Notes: generated from the sequence alone by a model not told the origin. A DNA stretch of 64,000 nucleotides from Achromobacter animicus (GCF_902859585.1 NZ_CADIJM010000002.1:906090-970089); one strand, 5' to 3'; numbered from the stretch's first letter, positions 1 through 8,502 are shown. A program made the numbers and translations.

Positions 1-1030
1 TGCGCGTGGCGGCGGCCGGCGGCAGCACGGGCTCGGGCGCCAGCACCAGCGCCAACTGATTGCTGTCGCGGCGCAGGCCGGTATCGCTGGCCTGCACCGT
101 GGCATGCACGCGATAGACGCCGACCGGCAGGTCCGACGGCATCGTCAGCCGCAGCCATGCGTCCGTGCCGGCCTCGACGGGCACGTTGCGTTCGGCATCC
201 AGCGTTGAATGGCGCAGCGTCACCGTGCGCGCCAGGCCATCCAGATGATGACCCTGCAACGTCACGGCGCCGCCGGGCACGGCAACCGGCTGCCTGCCCG
301 CGGGTTGCACCGATAGCAGCGTGGGCAGCGGCGGCGTCAGGCCGGGGAACACCAGCACACCCCGGTCGCGCGGCGTGCCGGGAATGGCTTCCCCGCGTGT
401 CAGCACGGGCAGGGCGCCGCGCGCGGGCCGCCTGGACTCGATCAGCACCACCGACACCTGAAACGCGGCGGTCGGGCGGTAGTGCGCCTGCAGGGCGGAC
501 CACAGGCGCGACATCTCTTCCGCGCCCAGCGCTGCCGGGGTGATCTTCAACAGTTCGATCTGACTGGCCAGGTCTGCGCTGCGCAGGCTCTGGTAAACCG
601 TCGGCAGAATGGCGCCATCGACCACGTCCGGATCCAGCGCGCGGCGCACGGCCTCGCGCGGCAGCACGGCCGATTCGTGCAGCAATTGCAGCGCATAGCC
701 CAGCAGCACTTCCGCCTGCAGCTCGGCGCGGCCATACGCGGTCAGCAGATAGTGCAGGTCCAGGGCCAGCGGCGGATTCGCGATGCGATCGCCTGCCGGA
801 TCGCGCGACGGCAGCGCGGCATTGCGCCACGCAGCGTTGGGCGTGACCTGATGCAGGAAGAGGTTCAGTTGCGGATCTTCCTGGTTGTCCAGCGACACCG
901 CGTCGGGCGCCAGCGCGGATACCTTGACGCCCGCGCCCAGCGCGTCCGTGACCGCGTGGTCGATCATGCCCGAGTCGAGCAGGTCCTTGATGACGGCGGT
1001 GACCGCCGCGATCGCCAGCGCGTTGCTCAT
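1..1030 (-). CDS. DUF4255 / Pvc16-like contractile injection system protein (partial, runs off left edge)
   Basis: This reading frame is open from an ATG at 1030 to the window edge, so its C-terminus is missing. The N-terminus (starts MSNALAIAAVTAVIKDLL) followed by a stretch on 'NLFLHQVTPN', 'NPPLALDLHYLLTAYG' and 'E.LLGYALQLLHE' is the pattern of the DUF4255 family. That family includes Pvc16/Afp16, which caps and ends the tube and sheath in contractile injection systems. An Ig-like part follows (valine- and proline-rich, 'PGGAVTLQGHHLDG'). Its start codon overlaps the stop of the upstream gene as ATGA, which implies translational coupling. The role as terminator or cap is inferred from the family and from the adjacent sheath and tube genes. 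Confidence 0.85.
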   Translation of the reverse strand, partial: MSNALAIAAVTAVIKDLLDSGMIDHAVTDALGAGVKVSALAPDAVSLDNQEDPQLNLFLHQVTPNAAWRNAALPSRDPAGDRIANPPLALDLHYLLTAYGRAELQAEVLLGYALQLLHESAVLPREAVRRALDPDVVDGAILPTVYQSLRSADLASQIELLKITPAALGAEEMSRLWSALQAHYRPTAAFQVSVVLIESRRPARGALPVLTRGEAIPGTPRDRGVLVFPGLTPPLPTLLSVQPAGRQPVAVPGGAVTLQGHHLDGLARTVTLRHSTLDAERNVPVEAGTDAWLRLTMPSDLPVGVYRVHATVQASDTGLRRDSNQLALVLAPEPVLPPAAATR

Positions 1031-1824
1031 GGCAGCCCCGCGCGTCTGGCGGTCAGGTAGGCGCGCAGCGACAGCGCAGACGATCGCGGGGCGGCGGGCG
1101 CCGCGCGTTGGGGCGGGGGGGCGACTTCCAGGCGGTCAATGGTGATGTGGACGTCGGGCGGAGAGGGCGGCAGCGCGGGAAGGCGGGAGGCGGACGCCGC
1201 ATCGGCGGCGTGGCTTCTTGCGTTGCGTGCGTTGGGGCCGGCAAGTTCACGTGTCTCGGCGGACAAGGCCGCGTCGCGTGGGGCAGCAGGGCGGGTACTG
1301 TCAGTGACGTCGTGCGCGCCTGACTTTTTCGCCGGTAAGGGCGATGTGATTGGCGATACGGCCGCGGGGCGGGTCTGCCGGTCGTCGGCCGCGTGTTTGT
1401 CTGCCTCGATGGACCGAAGCGCGCGCGATTGGCGAACCGGCGAGGGCGCATCTTGATCACCGCGCGCCGGGTTGCGTGGGGGCACGTCCGCGTCGGCGAT
1501 CGGCGCTGTCACGCTGAAATGCGTGCGATGCCGGCGTGTGTCATGCGCCGCGTCAGGCCCATTCGCGCCCGCCGCATCAACGTTCCATTCTGTCTGGCCA
1601 ATCCCCCCGGAATCCGCAGCGTGCAACGGCGTCTGCGCGAAGCTGACCACGCTGGATCGCGCGTCCGACGCCACCTGCGCAGCCCCCAGCCCCTGCGTCT
1701 CTCCCCGCCAGTCATCACGCGGCACGGTCCCGGCAAGCGCCACGGCCCGCGGCGACGGCGCGCTGCGCAGGCGCGGTGCGGAACCCACGCTGCGGCTCGC
1801 AAGCTGGCGCAGGAAGCCGCTCAT
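1027..1824 (-). CDS. proline/alanine-rich linker protein of the contractile injection operon
   Basis: This is a 265-aa protein. Most of it is low-complexity (Ala, Pro, Ser, Arg, Thr) and probably disordered. The exception is its last ~45 residues, where a short predicted beta segment (VHITIDRLEV) is followed by a Pro/Arg spacer and LSLRAYLTARR. A closely similar C-terminal arrangement (V-I-IGR-EV, proline spacer, L--YL--R) is, as I recall, common in an uncharacterised protein of extracellular contractile injection loci, next to the DUF4255 gene. Both ends overlap neighbours by 4 bp (ATGA), and ATG 1824 was chosen for that reason. The function is unknown. A role in particle assembly or cargo is inference from position only. 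Confidence 0.7.
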   Translation of the reverse strand: MSGFLRQLASRSVGSAPRLRSAPSPRAVALAGTVPRDDWRGETQGLGAAQVASDARSSVVSFAQTPLHAADSGGIGQTEWNVDAAGANGPDAAHDTRRHRTHFSVTAPIADADVPPRNPARGDQDAPSPVRQSRALRSIEADKHAADDRQTRPAAVSPITSPLPAKKSGAHDVTDSTRPAAPRDAALSAETRELAGPNARNARSHAADAASASRLPALPPSPPDVHITIDRLEVAPPPQRAAPAAPRSSALSLRAYLTARRAGLP

Positions 1825-2546
1825 GGCAGCGCCTCGCTGTCGGCCAGTTCCAGATACGCGGCGCGCCGGGCAGGTCCCAGCGCCAGCACCTGCGGTTCGG
1901 TCCAGCCGTAGGCGCGCGCCAGACGATGCACATCCCGCAGCAGTCCCCGCGCGCAAAGACTGATGTCGTCCCACACGCAGGCGTCGGCGTCCAGCGCCAC
2001 GGTCCACGCGTGCGCGCAGTCCGCGCAGCGCAACGACAGCTCGATGTTGGCGGCGGGGTCCAGCGCTTCCATGCGCGCTTCGATGTCGTCCAGCGCCGCA
2101 CCCTGCGGCAGGTCGGCGCCGGGCGGTGCGTCAACCCGGCACGCACGCAGCAGCAGCGCAAGCGCCGCGTCGCTGTCGGCGGCCACCGCGGCCTGCGCCT
2201 GGTCGCGGCTGCTGGGCAGACGCCATGCCGCTCCATGCGCGTCGAACATCGGCTCGGCCGATGCGCGTTCCGGCGGCGGGGACACCGATTCCAGCAGCGT
2301 GGCCACATCCAGGTCGAACGCCATCGCCGCGCCGCATGCCGGACAATCGGCGCAAGCGGCCAGCTGCGGCCCGAACGTGGCTTGCCGCAGGCGCAGCAGC
2401 GCCAGGTTCCGCCATCCGACCGGCCGTGACGCGACATCCACGTCGGGCATTGCCTCGGCAAGCGCAAGCAGGCCGCGGTCTATCGGATGACAGTCACGGC
2501 CCGCCTCCCACAGCGCAAGAATCTGCGATTCGATCAGGGCGTTCAT
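1821..2546 (-). CDS. Cys-rich baseplate-hub chaperone-like protein
   Basis: This is a 241-aa protein. The N-terminus (ALIESQILALWEAG, then RNLALLRLRQATFG) resembles proteins annotated as T4-type baseplate hub assembly chaperones in phage-tail-like clusters. Two Cys clusters are visible, CADCPACG near residue 62 and CADCAHAW near residue 180. They could together hold one zinc ion. The gene lies 12 bp after the tube gene and overlaps the next by 4 bp, so it belongs to the same transcript. The likely role is in baseplate assembly of the contractile particle. The family match is from memory of motifs and is less certain than for the sheath and tube. Confidence 0.65.
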   Translation of the reverse strand: MNALIESQILALWEAGRDCHPIDRGLLALAEAMPDVDVASRPVGWRNLALLRLRQATFGPQLAACADCPACGAAMAFDLDVATLLESVSPPPERASAEPMFDAHGAAWRLPSSRDQAQAAVAADSDAALALLLRACRVDAPPGADLPQGAALDDIEARMEALDPAANIELSLRCADCAHAWTVALDADACVWDDISLCARGLLRDVHRLARAYGWTEPQVLALGPARRAAYLELADSEALP

Positions 2547-2558
2547 CGCGGCGCTCCA

Positions 2559-3083
2559 TCAGGCCGGCTCGACGAAACTCGGTTCGGATGGCTCGGCGAC
2601 TTCGTAGTCGCGTTCCCATCCTTCGTTTTCCAGCTTGATGGTCTGAATGGCGACCGCGTTGGCGTTCGCATCCAGATCGGGAATCGCCTGGTATTCCGAC
2701 ACCCAGCAGCGGAACACCTTGTAGGCCAGGACGAGCTGCCCGGCTTCGTTGTAGACCTCGATAATGAGGTCCTTGCGGAAGTTCTTCAGCGACACCTCGC
2801 TGCCCAGGCCCGATCCAAAGTTCCACACCTTGTTGGCCCACTGCTCAAATTCGCGGTCGTGCGTGACGCCGCGTTCCAGCGTCACCGCCTCGAATTTGCT
2901 GCGGCCTGGCGATTTGCGTCCGCTGGACGGGTCGCCGCCTTCGCGGTGCTCGACCACTTCGGTGCTGCGCTTGAGCGCCGACACCTTGCTGACGCCGGCC
3001 ACGTAGCGGCCATCCCACTTCACCCGGAATTTGAAGTTCTTGTACGGGTCGAAGCGCTGCGGATTGACGGTGAACTGCGCCAT
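2559..3083 (-). CDS. contractile injection system tube protein (T4 gp19-like)
   Basis: This 174-aa protein forms the inner tube of a contractile injection particle. The sequence NPQRFDPYKNFKFRVKWDGR followed by a V-G-SKVS-L segment and 'HREGGDPSSGRKSPG' is the signature of the phage tail / T4 gp19-like tube family (PF06841). It continues with a long 'F..WA..VWN' segment and C-terminal beta strands. The length fits Afp1/Pvc1-type tubes. ATG 3083 is preceded by an AGGAG ribosome binding site with 7-nt spacing. An upstream in-frame start would add 46 residues unlike the family and was rejected. It sits 67 bp downstream of the sheath gene, with a strong hairpin in between. Confidence 0.93.
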   Translation of the reverse strand: MAQFTVNPQRFDPYKNFKFRVKWDGRYVAGVSKVSALKRSTEVVEHREGGDPSSGRKSPGRSKFEAVTLERGVTHDREFEQWANKVWNFGSGLGSEVSLKNFRKDLIIEVYNEAGQLVLAYKVFRCWVSEYQAIPDLDANANAVAIQTIKLENEGWERDYEVAEPSEPSFVEPA

Positions 3084-3113
3084 GGCAATCTCCTGGTAAC
3101 CGTGGTCGGCAAA

Positions 3114-3142
3114 CGCGCCGGGCCGCGTGCGGCCCCGGCGCG
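3114..3142 (-). other. GC-rich hairpin between sheath and tube genes
   Basis: CGCGCCGGG pairs with CCCGGCGCG, with further GCC/GGC pairing and a 1-nt bulge, giving a stem of about 12 bp. It lies after the sheath stop and before the tube ribosome binding site. There is no T-run. It may protect or separate the sheath and tube transcripts, as tube protein is needed in comparable or higher amounts. That role is inference. Confidence 0.5.
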
Positions 3143-3150
3143 TGCCGGGC

Positions 3151-5433
3151 TCAGGCCTGTATCTGGCCGGCCAGTTGCTGGATGCTGATGACGACGAACT
3201 CGGCGGGCTTGAGCGGCGCAAACCCCACCAGGATGTTGACCACGCCGCGATTGATGTCGTCCTGCGTGGTGGTTTCCCGGTCGCACTTGACCAGATAGGC
3301 CTCGCGCGGCGAACTGCCCTGGAACGCGCCCTGACGGAACAGCGTGTTCATGAACGCGCCGATGTTCAGGCGGATCTGCGCCCACAGCGGCTCGTCGTTG
3401 GGCTCGAACACCACCCACTGCGTGCCGCGATACAGCGATTCTTCCAGGTAGAGGGCCAGGCGCCGCACGGGTACGTACTTGTATTCCGAGGTGAGTTGGT
3501 CTGCCCCGCGCAGCGTGCGCGCGCCCCAGCACACCGCGCCATACACCGGGAACGTGCGCAGGCAGTTGACCCCCAGCGGATTCAGGCTGCCGTTCTCGCC
3601 GTCCGTCAGCGTCGCGGCCAGCGAGATGACGCCGGTCAGGTTGGCGTCGGTGCCCGCGGGCGCCTTCCATACGCCCCGGTTGCCGTCGGTGCGCGCATAC
3701 ACGCCGGCGACGGTGCCACACGGCGGCGCCAGACGCGGCTTGCCGTTCTTGAGCGGGTCGGACACGTACGTCCACGGGTAGTAGACGGCGGCGTGATCCG
3801 ACTTGGGCAGCGCCGTGCCGTTGGCCACCGCCACCATCGCCGCCGGATCGGTGGCGGTGGGCGGGGCATCCACGATCATGAAGGCGCGCCGCTCTTCGCA
3901 GTACGACGCGGCATCGGCCAGCACGCCGCTGTGCGTGATGGCCGGCAGGCAGAGCAGATTGAAGATGTCGGCGTCTTCCAGGGCGTACAGCCCTTGCCGC
4001 AGCGCGCGGCTGCCGATGAACGCGGCATAGACGTCGTCCGGCCCGTACGGCGTTTCGGTGCCGCCTTCCAGCAATGCATCAACCGGCGGCGGCGAGGCGA
4101 CGGCGCCGGTCAGCAGATGCAGCGAGGCGGCCAGGTCGTTGGCCGGCGCGGCCGCGACCGCGATGGTCGAGCCCAAGCCGCGCGAGCCGCTTGCCAGCAC
4201 CAGCGTGCTGCCCTGCACCCGCGCCGTGAAGTCGCGGAAGGCCGGCGTGCCCGGCCGCAGCGCGCGCACGGCGGCCTGCAGGCGCGCCGCCACGTCTTCC
4301 AGTTTGGCGGCCAGCGAACCGCCCGCGGCGGTGGCGTCACCCAGGCTCACGAGTTCGGGCCCCAGGCCATCCAGCGTGATGCGCAGGCTGGTGTGCGTGG
4401 CGTCGGGCAGCGCGTCCAGGTCGGTTGCGCCGAAGGCGTCGCTGGTCAGCGTTGCCGCGTCGGGCGTGGGCGCGGGGCGGATGATGGCCGCGCCGTCGGT
4501 TTCGACGCCACCGGCCAGCGACCCCAGCATCAGCACGCCCGCGGCGTTGTTGCGCGCGCCCGGCAGCACGCGGACGCTGGCGTTCTCGCCGCCCGCGCCG
4601 GACGTCATCACCAGCGTGTTGCCGTTGCGCGCGGCGGTGAAGTTCGCCAGCGCCGGCCGGCCCTGCGCCTGCGCCCGCACCTTGGCCTGGATCGCCGAAG
4701 CCAGCGCGGTTAGACGCTGCGTCGCGGTGCCGCCGGCTATGTCGCCAGGCAACGCGATGCTGACGCTCACGGGTTCCAGCCCGTTCACGGCCACGCGGAA
4801 ATCGGTGTGCGTCGCGTCCAGCAGCGTCTGCACGTCGCCCAGCGTGCCGCTGACGCTGGTGCCCGCCGGCAGCGCATCCAGCGCGCCCTGCGACAGCATC
4901 CGCTCCAGGCGAACGAGCTGCGATACGCCCTGCACCAGATCCAGCAGATAGCGCGGATCCTTGGCGTTCAATGAGACGTTGGCGTAGCTTTCCGCCCGCC
5001 CGTCGCTGCCGCGGATGAACTGGATGTTGAAGGTGCTGGAGGGCACCGCGGTGGCGTGGTCGACGCGGACCTGGATGCTGTTGCCGGATACGCCGGGGTC
5101 CAGCGCGCGCACCGTCAGCACGTCCACCGCGGTTGCGCTGCGCAAGGTGCGCTGCGCGGGCGACGCTTCCTTGACCACGCGCACGACCCAGGCGTCCGTG
5201 CCGCCGTTCACGAAGAACTGGCGCACGGCATAGCCCAGTTCGGAATCGTCGGCCAGTCCGCCGAAGGCGCGTTCATAGTCGGAGAAACTGAATATCCGGA
5301 CCGCCTTGTTGACGGGACCGCGCGGGGCCGCGCCCAGAAAGGCGGCGACCGAGGTCGCGACCCCGGCAATCGTGCGAACGCCGCTGGGAATTTCCTGGAT
5401 ATAAACCCCGGGATGGGACAGGGTAAGGGCCAT
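3151..5433 (-). CDS. contractile tail sheath protein with duplicated inserted domain
   Basis: This 760-aa protein is the contractile sheath. The N-terminus (LSHPGVYIQEIPSG, then VATSVAAFLGAAPRGP) and the C-terminal third (PVRRLALYLEESL, WVVFEPNDEPLW, VKCDRETTTQDDINRG, VNILVGFAPLKPAEFVV) are the canonical sheath segments. They mark it as a phage tail sheath subtilisin-like family member. The middle carries two related ~115-aa domains (residues about 196-312 and 335-447) that are not part of the core and are likely exposed on the particle surface. It is much longer than a typical ~480-aa sheath. ATG 5433 has AAGGAG at an 8-nt distance; the in-frame GTG at 5448 overlaps that ribosome binding site and was rejected. 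It is the first gene of the operon seen here. Confidence 0.95.
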   Translation of the reverse strand: MALTLSHPGVYIQEIPSGVRTIAGVATSVAAFLGAAPRGPVNKAVRIFSFSDYERAFGGLADDSELGYAVRQFFVNGGTDAWVVRVVKEASPAQRTLRSATAVDVLTVRALDPGVSGNSIQVRVDHATAVPSSTFNIQFIRGSDGRAESYANVSLNAKDPRYLLDLVQGVSQLVRLERMLSQGALDALPAGTSVSGTLGDVQTLLDATHTDFRVAVNGLEPVSVSIALPGDIAGGTATQRLTALASAIQAKVRAQAQGRPALANFTAARNGNTLVMTSGAGGENASVRVLPGARNNAAGVLMLGSLAGGVETDGAAIIRPAPTPDAATLTSDAFGATDLDALPDATHTSLRITLDGLGPELVSLGDATAAGGSLAAKLEDVAARLQAAVRALRPGTPAFRDFTARVQGSTLVLASGSRGLGSTIAVAAAPANDLAASLHLLTGAVASPPPVDALLEGGTETPYGPDDVYAAFIGSRALRQGLYALEDADIFNLLCLPAITHSGVLADAASYCEERRAFMIVDAPPTATDPAAMVAVANGTALPKSDHAAVYYPWTYVSDPLKNGKPRLAPPCGTVAGVYARTDGNRGVWKAPAGTDANLTGVISLAATLTDGENGSLNPLGVNCLRTFPVYGAVCWGARTLRGADQLTSEYKYVPVRRLALYLEESLYRGTQWVVFEPNDEPLWAQIRLNIGAFMNTLFRQGAFQGSSPREAYLVKCDRETTTQDDINRGVVNILVGFAPLKPAEFVVISIQQLAGQIQA
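4093..4848 (-). repeat. tandem duplicated domain inside the sheath protein
   Basis: Sheath residues about 196-312 (4498-4848) and 335-447 (4093-4431) align to each other. Both carry DATHT--R, GL-P--VS, GG, QA-VRA, G-PA---FTA, G-TLV--SG and a closing AGGV/TGAV in the same order and spacing. This looks like an old internal duplication, since the DNA has diverged. Confidence 0.75.
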
Positions 5434-5845
5434 GAGCTGCTCCTTCACACGGCTGTCAGGATCAATGTCCTGGCCGCAGGAGAGGCTTAGAGAGCCGCCA
5501 GCGCGCCAGGGGAGACGGGCAGGAGAAGGCTGGCGATTCGCGCGAGGCTTGCGCGGGATGGCGGGCGTTGCGCCGCTCTAGTTGGATTGCAGCGGAAAGG
5601 CAATCGGGCAAAAGCAGCAAGCCCTGGTAGGAACGAGTTATAGAAGTTCTGATTGATGCGATCAATAGCTTTTTAACGGCGTTAACCATCTGTTTCTTAT
5701 TCAGGGGGCGGTCAGCTCCGGTCTTGCCGCAATTGAACCCCGGGGCGCGCTGGCGTATAACCCGAAGCGGCGTCGCCCGCGATCATCCGGGCGGCGGAAC
5801 GCCCCAGCCGGTTTGGCAGGCGGCCAGAACCTCAAGGAGCGTGAG
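5434..5845. other. divergent intergenic region between sheath operon and exported protein gene
   Basis: About 410 bp without a convincing gene. It holds the putative sheath-operon promoter and palindromes at 5637-5685, an AT-rich stretch around 5630-5700, and a ~190-nt GC-rich leader ahead of the sheath. A 75-codon minus-strand frame at 5462-5689 has no ribosome binding site and looks accidental. Confidence 0.6.
5637..5685 (-). promoter_or_regulatory. putative sigma-70 promoter of the contractile operon with two palindromes
   Basis: Read on the minus strand, TTGATC (5660-5665), a 17-nt spacer, then TATAAC (5637-5642). Over the -35 lies a perfect palindrome ATTGAT-GCG-ATCAAT (5652-5666). Just upstream is a second one, TTAAC-GGC-GTTAA (5673-5685). 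Such placement suits a repressor or activator site. No regulator gene is identifiable nearby. Confidence 0.55.
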
Positions 5846-8467
5846 ATGAATTGCGTGTCCCGAATGCTGCATTTGCATGACTGGTTTTCCCGCTTGCCTG
5901 CCACCTCCGGCGATGCCGCCCGACGCCTGCGCATGACGCGCGTTGTCCTGGGCGTGGCGGCCGGAACGTCGCTGGCGTTTGGTGCCGCGGCGCAGCCGCA
6001 GAATGCCGGCCAGCCTCCGTCAGCCCCCACGACCCAGACTGCTGCCGCGCAACCGGGCGCCGGCCAACAAGACTCGTCCGCCGCGCGCGCGCTGCAATGG
6101 CCGCGTAGCTTCACCGCACCCGACGGCAAGCGGGTCGAGCTGTACCAACCGCAGATCGACACCTGGACCGCCGACCGCCTCACCGGCCGCATGGCGGTGG
6201 CGGTGGGACCGGCCAAGGGCAGCCCGACCTACGGCGTCGCCGAGTTTTCCGCCCGCGCCGACGTGAACAAGCCGGCCGGGCTGGTGCGCCTGTCAGACAT
6301 CCGCGTCGAACGCGTGCAGGTGCCCACCGCGCCGCAGGAGGCCGCGCGCCTGCGCAGCGAACTCGAAGCCCGCATCCCCGCCAACGGCGTGGTCACGCCA
6401 TTGGATGCGCTGCAACTGAGCTATGCGCTGTCGCAGAACAACCCGCCCGCCAAGACCGTGCCGGTGAACAACACGCCGCCGCGCATCATCTACCGCACGG
6501 TGCCGGCGATCCTGGGGCTGGTTGATGGCGCACCCGCGTGGACCCAACTGCCCGACACGCAGGGATGGCGCCGCGTCATCAACACCCGCGCGCTGATCCT
6601 GGGCGACAACGCCGGCCGGTTGTACCTGCAGGCCGCGGGCCACTGGTACGAAGCCGGCGACATCAACGGGCCGTGGCGCACCGTGGCGCAACCGTCGCCC
6701 GCGCTGCTTGCGGCGGCAGACGCCGCGCGACGCGGTCCGGCGGCGGACCCGTTGATGCCGCACGACGGCAAGGCGCCGCACCGCGCGCCCGATGTCGAAG
6801 TGTCGACCGTGCCCGCTGAACTGCTGATCACGATTGGCCAGGCCGAGCTGCGGCCGGTGCCGGGGACTTCGCTGCTGTCGGTCACCAACGCCGACCACGC
6901 CGTGTTCATGAACCCGGGCGACAACCGCTACTACCTGCTGGTGTCCGGCCGCTGGTTCCGAGGCGCGCGGCTGGAAGGGCCATGGTCGTATGTGCCGGGC
7001 AAGGACCTGCCGCGCGATTTCGCGCGCATTCCGCCGCGGGATCCGCAAGGCGGGGTGCTGGTGTCGGTGCCCGGCACGCCGCAGGCGCGGGAAGCCGTCA
7101 TTGCGTCGACCATTCCGCAGACCGCCACCGTGTCGCGCAGCGCCGCCAAGCTGCAGGTCGAATACGCCGGCGGCGCGCCGGTGCTGCGGCCCATCGACGG
7201 CACGACCCTGCACTACGCGACGAACTCGCCGGTGCCGGTCATCCAGGCGGAAGGCCGCTATTACGCGCTGTCGAACGCGGTGTGGTTCGTGTCGGACTCG
7301 CCAACCGGACCGTGGCGCGTGGCCGACCATGTGCCGCCGGCCATCTACGCCATTCCCGCCAGCTCGCCGCTGCATTACGTGACCTATGTGCAGGTCTACG
7401 GCGCCACGCCGCAAAGCGTGGTGTTCGGCTATTCACCCGGCTACATGGGCGTGGTGGTGGCGCCAGACGGCACCGTCGTCTACGGCACGGGCTATTCCTA
7501 TCCGCCCACGATCGTACAGAACACCTGGGTCGGCTATCCGCCCAGCTATGGCTACAACGCCGCCTTCGATTCGGCCGCGGGCTTTGCCTTCGGGTTTGCC
7601 GCCGCCGAGGCCTGGGGCGGCGCCGCGCCGTACTGGGGACCGTACTATGGCGCGCCCTATTGGGGCGGCGTGGACGTCAACAAGGTCGACGTCTACGGCG
7701 CCTGGGGCGGTTCCGGCACGGTCACGCACGCGGCCGGCTGGAACGGCTGGACGGGCACCGAGTGGCAGGGCGCCCACGCCGAAGGCTACAACCCGCAAAC
7801 CGGCGCCGCGTTTGAAGGCACGCGCGGCGCGGCTTACAACGAGTACACGGGCAACGCCGCCGCCGGACGCCGGGGCGCCTACACCGATCCGGTCACGGGC
7901 GCATCGGGCGCGGGCCGCGCGGGCGCGGTCGAGAACGACGACGGCCAGTGGGCCGCGGGCCGGCAGAACGTGCGCACCAATGCCGACACCGGCCGCACCA
8001 CGTACTCCGCCGCCAGCGCGACCGGCACGGCGGGCCAAGGCGCCGACAGCGTCGACCGGCGCGGCGCCACCTACAACCGCAACACCGGCAGCGGCGCGGC
8101 GTGGAACAACGGCAACGTGTATGCGGACCACAACGGCAACGTCTACGAGCACAACGACAACGGCTGGCAGCAGCACACGTCGTCGGGGTGGCAGCCCGTT
8201 CAGCCGAACACGCAGTCCAATTACCTGAACGCACAGCGCCAGGCGCGCGATTATTCGACGCAACCGGGCGGCATGGATGGCGGAGGCTGGCAGAACCGCA
8301 TGAACGAGTCCGCGGGCGGCTGGCAAGGCCGCAGCGACGGCGGCTGGCAGGGTCGCGCGGAGGGCGGCTGGCAAGGGCGCGGGGAGGGCGGCTGGCAGGG
8401 CCGCGGGATGGAGGGGCGCAGCTTTGGCGGGTTTGGCGGGTTCCGGGGCGGCGGCTTCCGGCGTTGA
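5846..8467 (+). CDS. large exported Gly/Trp/Tyr-rich protein (carbohydrate-binding V/XII-like annotation)
   Basis: This is an 873-aa protein. A hydrophobic segment (VVLGVAAGTSLAFGAAAQ) about 32 residues in is preceded by Arg and ends in an AxA-type site, so it is probably exported. The middle has repeated 'YYLLVSGRWF', 'HWYEAGDINGPWRTV' and 'YALSNAVWFVSDSPTGPWRVAD' units, which look like Trp-containing beta repeats. The last third is Gly/Asn/Tyr-rich with YNxxTG units and ends in GGWQGR repeats and a GFGG-rich tail. I recall Achromobacter homologues labelled 'carbohydrate-binding family V/XII'; the true function is unknown. ATG 5846 has AAGGAG 7 nt upstream. It is divergent from the contractile operon, with no shared promoter proven. 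Confidence 0.75.
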   Translation: MNCVSRMLHLHDWFSRLPATSGDAARRLRMTRVVLGVAAGTSLAFGAAAQPQNAGQPPSAPTTQTAAAQPGAGQQDSSAARALQWPRSFTAPDGKRVELYQPQIDTWTADRLTGRMAVAVGPAKGSPTYGVAEFSARADVNKPAGLVRLSDIRVERVQVPTAPQEAARLRSELEARIPANGVVTPLDALQLSYALSQNNPPAKTVPVNNTPPRIIYRTVPAILGLVDGAPAWTQLPDTQGWRRVINTRALILGDNAGRLYLQAAGHWYEAGDINGPWRTVAQPSPALLAAADAARRGPAADPLMPHDGKAPHRAPDVEVSTVPAELLITIGQAELRPVPGTSLLSVTNADHAVFMNPGDNRYYLLVSGRWFRGARLEGPWSYVPGKDLPRDFARIPPRDPQGGVLVSVPGTPQAREAVIASTIPQTATVSRSAAKLQVEYAGGAPVLRPIDGTTLHYATNSPVPVIQAEGRYYALSNAVWFVSDSPTGPWRVADHVPPAIYAIPASSPLHYVTYVQVYGATPQSVVFGYSPGYMGVVVAPDGTVVYGTGYSYPPTIVQNTWVGYPPSYGYNAAFDSAAGFAFGFAAAEAWGGAAPYWGPYYGAPYWGGVDVNKVDVYGAWGGSGTVTHAAGWNGWTGTEWQGAHAEGYNPQTGAAFEGTRGAAYNEYTGNAAAGRRGAYTDPVTGASGAGRAGAVENDDGQWAAGRQNVRTNADTGRTTYSAASATGTAGQGADSVDRRGATYNRNTGSGAAWNNGNVYADHNGNVYEHNDNGWQQHTSSGWQPVQPNTQSNYLNAQRQARDYSTQPGGMDGGGWQNRMNESAGGWQGRSDGGWQGRAEGGWQGRGEGGWQGRGMEGRSFGGFGGFRGGGFRR
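8315..8410 (+). repeat. four 24-bp tandem repeats encoding GGWQGR units
   Basis: Units start at 8315, 8339, 8363 and 8387. Each encodes GGWQGR plus two variable residues (SD, AE, GE, GM). Copy number may vary between strains through slippage. Confidence 0.9.
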
Positions 8468-8502
8468 GCCGGTAGGGGCAACGCGCTCACCTGGCGCGCA
8501 AC

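Noticed and set aside
3127-4713. 528-codon plus-strand frame across the sheath
   Set aside because: Shadow of the sheath coding strand; no family pattern.
5462-5689. 75-codon minus-strand frame ahead of the sheath gene
   Set aside because: No ribosome binding site and no protein-like pattern. It lies across the probable promoter and leader.
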